A DNA stretch of 64,000 bases, taken from Desulfosarcina alkanivorans (lineage in GTDB: Bacteria > Desulfobacterota > Desulfobacteria > Desulfobacterales > Desulfosarcinaceae). How positions within the stretch are numbered: position 1 is the first letter of the stretch; each line of letters opens with the position of its first letter. Below, piece after piece: positions 16,308-24,630 of this stretch. Location of the stretch: positions 2,418,001 through 2,482,000 of the forward strand of contig NZ_AP021874.1 in the NCBI RefSeq assembly GCF_009688945.1, in the 5' to 3' direction. The notes under the pieces were generated by a model, which worked only from the letters and a program-made list of their open reading frames with translations, was not told the DNA's origin and made no database searches. A program made the position numbers and the translations under genes.

Positions 16308-16733
16308 TCAGCGGTATGGTTTTTTCCAGGGGGATCGCCGGTTCTCCCGGGCATCGGCCAGGGCCAGATACAAGGTGCCCACCGCCAGTTCGGCACAGTG
16401 GAAATGGTCCTGGGGCAATGATTCCAGAAAGCCGGCCACCTGCTCCGGGGTAATTTCCCAGGCGGCATCCATCCCCTTGCCTTCGACCAGCGACACGATG
16501 GCATTGCAGCAGGCATTGGTGTTCAGGCAGCCGTCGATATCGTAAGCCAGGGTGCCTATGGCATCTCGGTCGAGTTTCATGAAAAACTCGACCGTATCAC
16601 CGCAGTCACCGGTTTTCTTGCCGTATCCGTCCGGTTTGTCCAGCCGCTCCCGGCGATCGTTGCGAAAGGCCATTTCCAGAAATGTCAGGGAGTGGTCCTG
16701 CCAGAAGTCCGTGGTGTCCTTTTTCATATCCAT
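16308..16733 (-). CDS. IscU/NifU-like iron-sulfur scaffold protein
   Basis: A 141-residue protein with the three conserved cysteines of U-type scaffolds in order: GDCGDTVEFF, DGCLNTNACCNAI (standard position plus extra Cys) and HFHCAELA. U-type proteins assemble [2Fe-2S]/[4Fe-4S] clusters and pass them to apoproteins. Its position upstream of the RsbRD protein and the dsr operon, whose products need many clusters, suggests a dedicated or co-regulated scaffold; this is inference. No IscS-type desulfurase is nearby. A gap of about 200 bp separates it from the next gene. Confidence 0.8.
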   Translation of the reverse strand: MDMKKDTTDFWQDHSLTFLEMAFRNDRRERLDKPDGYGKKTGDCGDTVEFFMKLDRDAIGTLAYDIDGCLNTNACCNAIVSLVEGKGMDAAWEITPEQVAGFLESLPQDHFHCAELAVGTLYLALADARENRRSPWKKPYR

Positions 16734-16900
16734 TACGATAGTCTCCTTTACCCCGAATTCGCCGCTGCATCAAACCCGACGATCGTTGTTCGGCAAAATG
16801 GTGGCGGATCATAAAAGCCGGTGCCGGATTTGTCAACACGGGTTGTGGTGACCCCCTTAACCAACTGCTTTATTTACCTATTTAATTCCGCATCACCTTT

Positions 16901-17203
16901 GACCAGCCGATGCGCCGGTGATCCCGAATTCGAGGTGACCGTAAAGGAAGGAAAAGTCAGCGACGTCGCCGTTCCTCGCGCCCCCCCCTGCAGGGCCACC
17001 CGGGAGGCGGCAAGGCGTGTAAAGGGATACAGCATCAAAGAGGCACCGGTGCGCATCGGGCTGGACACCCGGTTTTTCTGTACGGCCGATGCGTCCAACG
17101 GGGTCCTTATCCGGGGAGAAAGCCGGTCCACCTGGGAGGCGGTCTGCATGACCCGGCGCTGGCGGCGGCCCTGAAAAAAGCACGACAAGAGACCGGCAAT
17201 TAG
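16901..17203 (+). pseudogene. DUF166 protein remnant, 5' truncated and frameshifted
   Basis: The plus-strand frame reads CAGDPEFEVTVKEGKVSDVAV, then APPCRATREAARRVKGYSIKEAPVRIGLDTRFFCTADAS, which matches the C-terminal part of DUF166-type proteins (APCGATWEAAxRV..EEAPVRIGLETQxFCTADP, from recall). After ADAS the frame is lost; a +1 shift near 17100 restores KPVHLGGGLHDPALAAALKKARQETGN and a TAG at 17201-17203, the expected end. The N-terminal two thirds of the family are absent and no start is visible. I conclude that only the 3' end of a gene survives here. The family's function is uncertain. Confidence 0.7.
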
Positions 17204-17862
17204 CAGCACGGCAGGATCAATGGCGGCCGATCCTTACCGACGAACAGCCCGGTAGTTGCAATTGAAGAACGTGTCCGTATTGATCAGATACCGGCAGGAC
17301 CCGACCCGCACAAAGGGCCAGGCAAACAGGAGTGAGTCACCGCCAAAATCGATGTCTCAGCCAAAAAAAGCCATCGGCAGGAAAAGGTCTCATTCATCCG
17401 GCACGGCAGGGCAATGCCCCCTCAAACCAATCGCGATTTTGCTCTGCGGTCCAGACCCGAGCGCCGATCTTCGCCGGATCGGCGTTCGGGGAGATAACCA
17501 TTGTAAGAATATAAGCGGCGATCATCTTCTATCCGTCGCCCGCCATTATCGATAAGCATCATTTTTTCCGTTATCATCACTTCAGCTGCGTACATTTATT
17601 TCCCTGTTCATCCTTGTCGGAAGCGCCCGATCAGGAAGGTTTTCCTCATTTCGCTGAACGATGCGAATTCTTCATTCCAAGAAGCAATAAACATACCGAT
17701 AAACGACGACGGAGACTATTACAACGGTTTCAAAACCTTACCGATCAGGTCCGTTTTCATCCCGAGGGTGAGTGGTAAAATAGGCCACAATTTATAGGAA
17801 TTATTTTTCACAGCGGGCCTTGATTTCCCACTGGGTCCTCCGTTGGGCAGGACAAGGGGGGC
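17204..17862. other. Long intergenic region with no recognisable gene
   Basis: About 660 bp between the DUF166 remnant and the aminotransferase. The longest open frame (17256-17555, plus) begins inside poor context, is Arg/Ser/Pro-rich and lacks recognisable similarity. The right half is more A+T-rich than surrounding coding DNA. I see no clear repeat, terminator or RNA gene. It may be further decayed sequence from the same event that truncated the DUF166 gene. Confidence 0.5.
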
Positions 17863-18978
17863 TCAAGCATTCCGGGAGGCGAGAAATTGTTCCAGTGCCT
17901 TCAGGGCATCGGGCATGCTGCGGCGGCCGAATCCGATACGGAAGTGGTTGCCGTCATGCCCGTAAAGTCCGCCGGGCAACAGGAGGACCCCCGCTCGGCT
18001 GACCAGTTCATGACAAAAGGGTTCCACCTCGCTGCCGGTCAGGCGCACGAATCCAATCGGCCCGGCCGTGGGACGCACCCAGGAAAAAACATCCGCGTGC
18101 CGCTGGAAAAAATCGTCCATGAGGGCCAGATTGGCCGCAATGACATCCAGGTTGCGCCGGATCAGCCGGTGGCGATGGCGCAGGGCGACCTCGGCAAGAA
18201 ACTCGCTGGGTCCGCTGTTGCAGATGGTGGTATAATCCTTTAATGCCGCCATCCGGTCGGCGATACCGGCATTGCGGGTGGCCACCCAGCCGATTCGCAG
18301 GCCCGGCAGGCCGTATGTTTTTGACATGACGCCCAGGGACACCGCCCGTTCAGCGAGGTCGCAGGCAGACGGCAGACGGTCGGCGGCCGCATATTCCGAT
18401 TCCCGGTATACCTCATCGGAAAAAAGCAGGATGCCCCGCCGGTCCAGCATCCGGTTCAGCCGGCCGAACGCGTCACGGGGCATGAGCCATCCGGTGGGAT
18501 TGTGCGGGGTGTTGATGATCACGGCCCGCGTCCCGGGCCTCAGTAGCCCGGCCAGATCGTCCGGGTCAAGGGCCCAGCCCTGGTCTTCCCTGGCCTGCCA
18601 GAAAGTGACGTCGCATCCCATGCTTCGGGCCACCTCGTGCAGGGATTGATAGCAGGGCCAGTGAACGATCACGTGGTCCCCGGGGCTGAGCGCCGCCTGC
18701 ATGAACAGGAAAATGGCCTCCTCGGCACCGCTGTGCACCAGTACCTGTTCCGGCGTGATGGTATCGTAGAGACCGCTGATGGCCTGCCTGAGCGCAGGTG
18801 CGCCCCTGGACTCGGTGTAGCCCAGCCAGAGGCGTTCCAGGGCGTCCCCTGCACCCGATTCGAGGGCGAGAAGATCTCTGACCGCCACCGATTCACAGTC
18901 TGAGCAGCACAACAGATGGCGCACGTCGAATTCGTATCGGGCAAAGTAGCGTTCAAGCTTGAAAGGTGGCAGCGTCAT
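17863..18978 (-). CDS. Class I/II PLP-dependent aminotransferase
   Basis: A 371-residue aspartate-aminotransferase-fold enzyme: LGYTESRGAPALRQAIS, the VHSGAEEAIFLFMQAAL cofactor phosphate region, INTPHNPTGWLM (Asn binding PLP), FSDEVYRE (Asp) and the PLP lysine in MSKTYGLPGLRIGW; the C-terminal substrate arginine is in HFRIGFGRR. The frame is open 61 codons further upstream but the start is set at 18978 by AAAGGA about 7 nt before. It lies 26 bp after the YgiQ-type gene, which overlaps that spurious N-terminal extension, so the two are probably cotranscribed. Substrate unknown. Confidence 0.88.
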   Translation of the reverse strand: MTLPPFKLERYFARYEFDVRHLLCCSDCESVAVRDLLALESGAGDALERLWLGYTESRGAPALRQAISGLYDTITPEQVLVHSGAEEAIFLFMQAALSPGDHVIVHWPCYQSLHEVARSMGCDVTFWQAREDQGWALDPDDLAGLLRPGTRAVIINTPHNPTGWLMPRDAFGRLNRMLDRRGILLFSDEVYRESEYAAADRLPSACDLAERAVSLGVMSKTYGLPGLRIGWVATRNAGIADRMAALKDYTTICNSGPSEFLAEVALRHRHRLIRRNLDVIAANLALMDDFFQRHADVFSWVRPTAGPIGFVRLTGSEVEPFCHELVSRAGVLLLPGGLYGHDGNHFRIGFGRRSMPDALKALEQFLASRNA

Positions 18979-19003
18979 GTTTTGTTCCTTTGCTGGGGCC
19001 ATG

Positions 19004-20926
19004 TCAACGGCGGCGTTTTCGCCGGGCCGCAGGGCCTGCCCTTCCGGATCGCCGTCCCCCCGACGGCCTTGCGGAAGGTGATGTCCCGGCGGATTTACCC
19101 GCATTGGCAACACCGCTGCGGGAGATTCGCCGGGGCGGTTTTCCGGCGACGGCCTTGACAAAAACCGGCGCCAGGTGTTCGGATTTCAGTTTCTTGAGGG
19201 CATCGCGGATCAGCTGCCGGTTGGAGGGATTGCGGTACTGAACCAGGGCCCGCTGCATCTTTCGCTCCCGAAACGTTTTGGCCACGTAAACCGGTTTGCC
19301 GGTATGGGGGTGGATTTCCGTGTGATACATGGTGCCGGAAAGCGTCAGCGGCAGGGGGATGAAATCCTGGACCTGCTCGGGGTGCATTCCCCGTTTGATC
19401 AGGTATAGCGCCATCTCCAGAGCATCTTTCAGCGTTGCGCCGGGATGCGCGCTGATAAAGTAGTTCACCAGGTAGCGCCGCGAGGGCAGGCGCTTGCCGA
19501 TGCGGTTGAATTGACCGACAAAGGCCTCGTAAATCCCTATGGGCGGTTTGCCCATGGCATCGAGCACCGGCTTGCAGATGTGCTCCGGCGCCACCTTCAT
19601 GCGTCCGCTGACGTGATATCGGCAAAGCTCTTCGAGACAGGCATCGGCCCCGCTGCCACCGAAGAGGTCGTGACGGAACCCGCTGCCGATAAAGGCATGC
19701 CTGACCTCCGGTATGGCCCGGATGCGCCGGTACAGGGGCAGGCTCCTGCCGTAGCCGGGATCGAGGCTGGGGCAGACCTCCGGCGCCATACAGCGCCGAT
19801 TGCGGCAAAACCCTTTTTTGGCCCATCGCGGGCAATCGGCCCCGTAAAGGTTGGCCGTTGGCCCCCCCATATCCGATATGGTGCCCCGAAAGGCCGGATC
19901 ACGGGCCAGCCGGGTCGCCTCCCGAACAATGGAATCGGCACTGCGGCTCTGGACCATGCGCCCCTGATGAAAATACAGCGAACAGAAATTGCACTCACCG
20001 CTGCACCCCCGATGGGTGACCAGGCTGTGCCGCACCGTTTCCAGGCCCTGCACGCCGCCGGCGGCATCGTGGTCCGGATGCCAGGCCCGCTGGTAGCCGA
20101 GCTCGTAGATGCGGTCCAACGCGACCTGGGAAAGGGGCATGGGGGGCGGATAGACCACCGCAAAACGGTCGCCGTGGGCCTGGACCACCGGCCGGGCAGT
20201 GACGGGGTTCTGCTCCCGGTAGAACAGGGCGAAGGCCCGGTTGAACTGCTCGCGGCTGTCGGCGACCACCTCGCAGGAGGGAAGGGTGACGGCGTCGCCC
20301 AAAAAAGCCGGGTCCTTGCGGATGACCGCCGTTCCCGGAATATGATCCAGCCTGTCGATCGCTTCCCCGGCCGACAGCCGGCGGGCGATCTCCACGATCT
20401 GGAGCTCCCCCATGCCGTAGACCAGCATGTCGGCCCGGGCGTCGAAAAGAATGGAGCGCCGCACGCGGTTGTCCCAATAATCGTAGTGTGCCAGGCGGCG
20501 CGTGCTGGCTTCGATACCGCCGACCACCACCGGCACATCCTTGAAGGCCTGGCGCACGCGGTTGGCATAGACGATCAGCGCCCGGTCGGGACGCATGCCG
20601 GTCTTGCCGCCCGGCGAATAGTCGTCCTTTTTGCGTGGCCGCTTGTTGGCCGTGTAGTTGGCCACCATGGAGTCCACGTTGCCCGAGGTGATTCCGAAAA
20701 ACAGCCTCGGTTTTCCCAGGCGTTTGAAATCCGCGTCCGTGCGCCAGCCGGGCTGGGCGATGACGCCGACGCGGTATCCGTGCGATTCCAGCACCCGGCC
20801 GATCAGCGCCACCCCGTAGGCCGGGTGGTCCACGTAGGCGTCCCCGGTGATCAGGATGATATCGAGCCGGTCCCACCCGCGTTGTCGCAGGTCCGATTGA
20901 GATACCGGCAAAAATTCGCAAGTCAT
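19004..20926 (-). CDS. ygiQ: YgiQ-family radical SAM protein
   Basis: A 640-residue protein of the UPF0313/YgiQ family. The N-terminal half has LDIILITGDAYVDHPAYGVALIGRVLE and GITSGNVDSMVANYTANKR, the second a hallmark of YgiQ; VVVGGIEASTRRLAHYDYW follows. The radical SAM cluster motif is CSGECNFCSLYFHQGR. The C-terminus is Lys/Arg-rich and probably disordered. The chemical role of the family is not established to my knowledge. Start at 20926 (MTCEFLPVSQ) chosen because the longer frame adds unconserved residues; no strong ribosome-binding site is visible for either. It is upstream of, and probably co-transcribed with, the aminotransferase. Confidence 0.92.
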   Translation of the reverse strand: MTCEFLPVSQSDLRQRGWDRLDIILITGDAYVDHPAYGVALIGRVLESHGYRVGVIAQPGWRTDADFKRLGKPRLFFGITSGNVDSMVANYTANKRPRKKDDYSPGGKTGMRPDRALIVYANRVRQAFKDVPVVVGGIEASTRRLAHYDYWDNRVRRSILFDARADMLVYGMGELQIVEIARRLSAGEAIDRLDHIPGTAVIRKDPAFLGDAVTLPSCEVVADSREQFNRAFALFYREQNPVTARPVVQAHGDRFAVVYPPPMPLSQVALDRIYELGYQRAWHPDHDAAGGVQGLETVRHSLVTHRGCSGECNFCSLYFHQGRMVQSRSADSIVREATRLARDPAFRGTISDMGGPTANLYGADCPRWAKKGFCRNRRCMAPEVCPSLDPGYGRSLPLYRRIRAIPEVRHAFIGSGFRHDLFGGSGADACLEELCRYHVSGRMKVAPEHICKPVLDAMGKPPIGIYEAFVGQFNRIGKRLPSRRYLVNYFISAHPGATLKDALEMALYLIKRGMHPEQVQDFIPLPLTLSGTMYHTEIHPHTGKPVYVAKTFRERKMQRALVQYRNPSNRQLIRDALKKLKSEHLAPVFVKAVAGKPPRRISRSGVANAGKSAGTSPSARPSGGRRSGRAGPAARRKRRR

Positions 20927-20984
20927 GGCAATCCGTTTCGTTTTCGTCGGACGCCATCTTACGCAAGAGTTGGGCAAAAGACAA

Positions 20985-21549
20985 CGGTCTGGATGCTTAA
21001 GGTTGTGGCCCTTGAAAGACGGTCCGTATAAAACAGCCTCAGCCGCCGCCCGATGACGCCGATGAGGCGTCTTCTGCGGGGAGCCTCTCCCGTCCCCAAC
21101 GGGTCCACGATCATCCCGTTGGCCACCCCGTCGTCATCCCCCTGTCCTCCGTCCGTCAGTTTGATGGCAAGGCAGGACAAATCGTCGCTGATGCTGGTAC
21201 AGGCGGTGCAGTGGTAACAGCCGGTTGCCGTGTCGTACTTGCAGATGATGGCATCGTCATCCGGGGACGACGGGTCGAAGAAAAGCCGGACGGTGGTTCC
21301 GGCGAGGCCCTCCAACCGGACGGTGTCATGATCCCCGGCCGCCGCCACGGCGGCCCGCAGGGACCCGGCGCCGCTGTCGTTGGTGTTCGTAACGTCGATA
21401 AAGGCGATGCTTCTTTCCAGGGTGGTGTTCTGCAGGGCCACCTTACAGGTCTTGGATTCACAGCAATTGATGGTTGCATTGCCGATGACCCCGGCCTCGG
21501 TCCAAAGGGGTGACGCCAGCAGCAGGATCGCAGGGAAAATCCGACCCAC
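20985..21549 (-). pseudogene. Decayed choice-of-anchor U secreted protein fragment
   Basis: The minus-strand frame starts with a signal-like segment (MGRIFPAILLLASPLWTEAG) and contains VTNTNDSGAGSLRAAVAAA, typical of large secreted proteins, and LTDGGQGDDDGVANGMIVDP, the choice-of-anchor U signature, within under 200 codons. After DPLGTGEAP the frame turns into Arg-rich nonsense. A frame change there restores EDASSASSGGG, a TGA, then GCFI: the family's glycine-rich GGGGGCFI tail with one Gly codon mutated to TGA. So there is a frameshift plus a stop, and the central body is missing. The intact form would be a surface or periplasmic protein anchored by its Cys tail. Confidence 0.7.
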
Positions 21550-21867
21550 CTGCGGAACGTATATTCTCCATAGTGTTCATCCAGAAATAGGCAAATTGGG
21601 TCGAGATCTCCCGCTGGAAACCAGACGGGACAGGAACGCGCGCGAAAAATTTTACCGCCCCGTATAGATCACGGGATGTCCCACAGGCATATGGCTGATA
21701 TTCCGAGGATAAAATTTTGAGCGCAACGCAGATATCGGACCAATTGGCCATTTATGGATGGGCACTCCCTAATGAAGGCCTGGAACGGTTACGACCCCTT
21801 AACACGCTCCCACCTGTATGTCGATAAAAGGCCCCATCGATCCTCTCCTGTAATCTGTGAACGCTGA
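21550..21867. other. Intergenic region holding a dispersed repeat copy
   Basis: About 320 bp between the decayed secreted-protein gene and menA. Its middle (21683-21757) is one copy of a dispersed repeat described separately. Open frames crossing it have no recognisable similarity. The rest shows nothing I can name. Confidence 0.5.
21683..21757. repeat. Dispersed intergenic repeat A, copy 1
   Basis: A 75-bp segment containing ATATTCCGAGGATAAAATTT, then CAACGCAGATATCGG and GGCCATTTATGG. It matches 44507-44580, with ATTCCGAGGATAAAATTT shared exactly. Weaker similarity extends left in both copies (GGTCGAGATC and GAAATTTTA-like blocks). Both copies are intergenic beside decayed genes. Confidence 0.7.
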
Positions 21868-22758
21868 TCAGTCCATCAACACCCCGACAGCGAAGAGCAG
21901 CCCCAAAACAAGCAAATTTCGAGACGTTTCCCCGATCAGGACGTTCAATGCCCGGCCTTTCCAGATGGCGCACATTTTTCTCCAGGAACGGTAATGGAAG
22001 AAAAGGTAAAACAGGGGCAATATGGCGCCCCGGACCGATTCTTCCACAAAAACAAGGCACAGCAGGCAGGCCAGGATCCCGTTGGCCAGATAAAACCACG
22101 TTCCGAACGGCCGGCCGAACAGGACGATCGTGGTGTGTTTACCGCAGGCCCTGTCGTTATCGTAATCGCGAAAATTGTTGACGATCAGGATATTGACGGC
22201 GGGCAAGCCGACAATGAATCCGGCCACGAAAACCAGGGGGTTGAAAAATCCTGCCTGAACATAAAAAGAGAAGACCACCGCGACCAGCCCGAAAAAGATG
22301 AGCACGAACAGGTCCCCCAGGCCGTGGTACGCCAAGGGCCACGGGCCGGCGGTATAGGCCAGCAGCGACACCACGCAGACAGCCCCCACGAGAATCATTG
22401 CCCATCCGCCATAATAGATCAGGCCGGACCCGAACAGGCAGGCCAGGCCGATGACCACGAAGGTGCCGGCAAGCATCGATTCAGGGGGGATCCAACCCGA
22501 GGCCACGGCGCGGGCCGGACCGAGACGGGCCTCGTTGTCCGTTTGCTTGGCAAAATCGAAATAATCGTTGCTGAAATTGGAAGCGATCTGGGACAGCAGC
22601 GCAAACAGCAGGCAAAGCACTGCCGGCAGGGGCTTGAATTGCCCGAAATGAACTGCCAGGGCGGAGGCCACGATCACCGGCACCGATCCGGCGGCCAGTG
22701 TTTTTGGCCGGGCCGCCAGCACCCAGGCGTTGACAGAATTGACCTGCACGCGATTCAT
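21868..22758 (-). CDS. menA: 1,4-dihydroxy-2-naphthoate polyprenyltransferase
   Basis: Prenylates DHNA on the way to menaquinone, the quinone used by DsrMKJOP and other respiratory complexes. The 296-residue membrane protein has eight to nine hydrophobic helices and both Asp-rich UbiA-superfamily motifs: SNFSNDYFDFAKQTD (about residues 60-75) and NNFRDYDNDRACGKHT. The N-terminal WVLAARPKTLAAGSVPV is typical of MenA as opposed to UbiA. Start ATG 22758. The gene stands alone; other men genes are not in the window. Confidence 0.93.
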   Translation of the reverse strand: MNRVQVNSVNAWVLAARPKTLAAGSVPVIVASALAVHFGQFKPLPAVLCLLFALLSQIASNFSNDYFDFAKQTDNEARLGPARAVASGWIPPESMLAGTFVVIGLACLFGSGLIYYGGWAMILVGAVCVVSLLAYTAGPWPLAYHGLGDLFVLIFFGLVAVVFSFYVQAGFFNPLVFVAGFIVGLPAVNILIVNNFRDYDNDRACGKHTTIVLFGRPFGTWFYLANGILACLLCLVFVEESVRGAILPLFYLFFHYRSWRKMCAIWKGRALNVLIGETSRNLLVLGLLFAVGVLMD

Positions 22759-22828
22759 CGGGATACCTGAAATTGTTCTCCGCGTTCGGGGTTGAGGGTG
22801 CCCTGGTTACCGCCCACTGGTCACTGAT

Positions 22829-23314
22829 TCACAGTTTTTTCGCAAAAAACAGGGCCCCGCCCGCATCTTCCGTATAGGTCACCCGTGCAAAACCGGCCGC
22901 CGCGTATACCTTCAGGGCCCGGTGGTTGTTTTCCAGCACTTCCAGGGTGACCTTGCAGCAGCCCATCTCTCGCGCCCTGCGCTCGACCGCCGCCAATAAC
23001 CGGCGGCCGACACCGCTGCCCCGCCGGCCGGGAAGAACAGCCAGGTCGTGAACGTTGATCAGGGGCCGGGCAGCGAAGGTGGAAAACCCCACAAAACACA
23101 CGGCGATGCCGATGGCCGCGCCGTTGGCGTATGCAATGAAAATAAGCGTGGTCGGATGGCTCTTCAATCCCGGAATCAATTTGTCTTTGACATCCTTCGG
23201 CAGGGAACCGCCGTTGCCCATGGGATCCATGGCATAGGCATCGATAAGATCGAGCACCGCCTGCTGGTGTTCGCTGCTGTCCAGGTCCGCCTCTAAAATG
23301 GTCACCGCTTCCAT
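22829..23314 (-). CDS. GNAT family N-acetyltransferase
   Basis: A 161-residue acetyl-CoA-dependent acetyltransferase fold: the beta-4 strand LINVHDLAVLPGRRGSGVGRRLLAAVE includes the Q/RxxGxG/A motif A that binds acetyl-CoA, and the C-terminal EVLENNHRALKVYAAAGF is the usual motif B. Substrate unknown. Start at 23314 (MEAVTILEAD) has an AGG close by; a six-codon longer start at 23332 is possible. The gene lies 70 bp upstream of menA on the same strand. Confidence 0.88.
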   Translation of the reverse strand: MEAVTILEADLDSSEHQQAVLDLIDAYAMDPMGNGGSLPKDVKDKLIPGLKSHPTTLIFIAYANGAAIGIAVCFVGFSTFAARPLINVHDLAVLPGRRGSGVGRRLLAAVERRAREMGCCKVTLEVLENNHRALKVYAAAGFARVTYTEDAGGALFFAKKL

Positions 23315-23596
23315 TAACCTGTCACCCTCCATTTGGCCAATTGAAAAAGTCGCGCATTCATAGCCTGATTAGAGCGGCCTGTCAAAACAACCGTTGAGCA
23401 CGGCCGGCGGCGTGCCCGACGACGGGGGGCCGCATTTTCTCCGGTTGCAGGGAAAGGGTCCTGAAAAATCATGCCGCCACGTCTCCATGGGGACGCGTTC
23501 GACTTTGGATCTTATCCCTTGAGCCCCATGGATCGATGGTGTATCAGGGGCGTTAGACAACGGCACTGCTCCACCCACAACCATCAGGAGGATTTT

Positions 23597-24424
23597 GTGG
23601 CGATCTACTATATTGACGGTGAATTCGTGCCGGCTGAACGGGCGGTCATTCCCGTTGACGACCTGGCCATCCTGCGCGGCATCGGCGTATTCGACCTGCT
23701 TAGAACCTACAACGGGGAACCCTATTTTCTGGATGCCCACATCGACCGGCTGGAAGCCTCGGCACAAAAAATCGGGCTCGCCCTGCCCTGGTCCCACGAA
23801 GATATCGCCGCGGTGGTAGAGGAAACGCTGGCGAAAAATGATATACCCGAATCCAATATCCGCATCGTCGTCACCGGCGGATCCAGCACCGACTTCATGA
23901 CCCCGTCGGGCAGTCCCCGCCTGCTGGTGCTGGTATCACCGATCCCGCAACTCCCCGCCTTCTGGTACACCGACGGGGTCAAGATCATTTCCTGGGAGGT
24001 GGAACGCCCCATTCCCGGCGCCAAGAGCATCGATTATATCTCCGCCAGCCTGGCGCTGAAAAAAGCCGCCGCCGAAGGTGCCGTCGAAGCCCTGTACATC
24101 GACCGAAACGGCCTGGCTTTAGAGTGCACCACATCCAACATCTTTGCCTTCATCGACAACACCCTGGTAACTCCGGGCCGAGGCATCCTGTCGGGTGTGA
24201 CCCGCAAGGTCGTGCTGGAATTGGCGGAACAACGGTTTTCCATCGACGTCCGGGACATATCCCGCAGGGAACTGCTGGCCGCGGATGAAATATTCATTAC
24301 CGGGACCAGCAAGGGGGTGGTACCGGTGGTTCAGGTCGATGACAGGGTCATCTCCGACGGGCGACCGGGTCGACATACCCGGGAACTGATGGCCATGATG
24401 AAGCGCCATACGGAGAATAAATAA
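23597..24424 (+). CDS. Fold-type IV PLP enzyme (branched-chain aminotransferase / ADC lyase-like)
   Basis: A 275-residue class IV aminotransferase-family protein: IYYIDGEFVPAERAVIPVDDLAILRGIGVFDLLRTYNG (N-terminal motif), HIDRLEASA, IPGAKSIDYISASLALKKAAAEGAVEALYID with the likely Schiff-base lysine, and LECTTSNIFAFID with the conserved Glu, then LVTPG.GILSGVTRKVVLELA. The family includes branched-chain and D-amino acid aminotransferases and aminodeoxychorismate lyase; sequence alone does not settle which. The start is a GTG at 23597 directly after a perfect AGGAGG with 5 nt spacing; the open frame upstream of this is spurious. A hairpin follows the stop. Confidence 0.85.
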   Translation: MAIYYIDGEFVPAERAVIPVDDLAILRGIGVFDLLRTYNGEPYFLDAHIDRLEASAQKIGLALPWSHEDIAAVVEETLAKNDIPESNIRIVVTGGSSTDFMTPSGSPRLLVLVSPIPQLPAFWYTDGVKIISWEVERPIPGAKSIDYISASLALKKAAAEGAVEALYIDRNGLALECTTSNIFAFIDNTLVTPGRGILSGVTRKVVLELAEQRFSIDVRDISRRELLAADEIFITGTSKGVVPVVQVDDRVISDGRPGRHTRELMAMMKRHTENK

Positions 24425-24430
24425 TTGACG

Positions 24431-24457
24431 GATTGGGGAATTTAAAGAGCCCCAATC
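24431..24457 (+). terminator. Terminator-like hairpin after the fold-type IV gene
   Basis: Inverted repeat GATTGGGG (24431-24438) and CCCCAATC (24450-24457) with an 11-nt loop, 7 bp after the stop codon. The following tract is only modestly T-rich, so termination efficiency is uncertain. Confidence 0.5.
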
Positions 24458-24501
24458 CCTTAGTTTCCCGAAGCCCTTGGTGCCCTCTCAAAGCAGCCTC
24501 T

Positions 24502-24630
24502 CCGACGGATCCGTAAAAAAGCCGGGGCCAAGGCTTGCGAATCCCGAGGGATGAGTCTTACCTACTGCACTCCGCAGTAACGAGGGATAAAGCGTAACAC
24601 AGGTATCGGCTTTTTTACGAATCCGTCAAT
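24502..24630. repeat. MITE-like palindromic element, copy 1
   Basis: About 129 bp bounded by terminal inverted repeats: CGACGGATCCGTAAAAAAGC (from 24503) and, at 24608-24630, the complement of GACGGATTCGTAAAAAAGCC. The inner right half, CTCCGCAGTAACGAGGGATA... (24570-24630), matches a second element at 51465-51566 over 61 bp without gaps (about 50 identities). It encodes no protein. Its right terminal repeat overlaps the 3' end of the GTPase gene and supplies its last codons and TAA stop (24615-24617). Confidence 0.75.

Noticed and set aside
17256..17555. Plus-strand frame of about 99 codons in the gap after the DUF166 remnant
   Set aside because: Ser/Arg/Pro-rich, no recognisable motif or ribosome-binding site; treated as noncoding.
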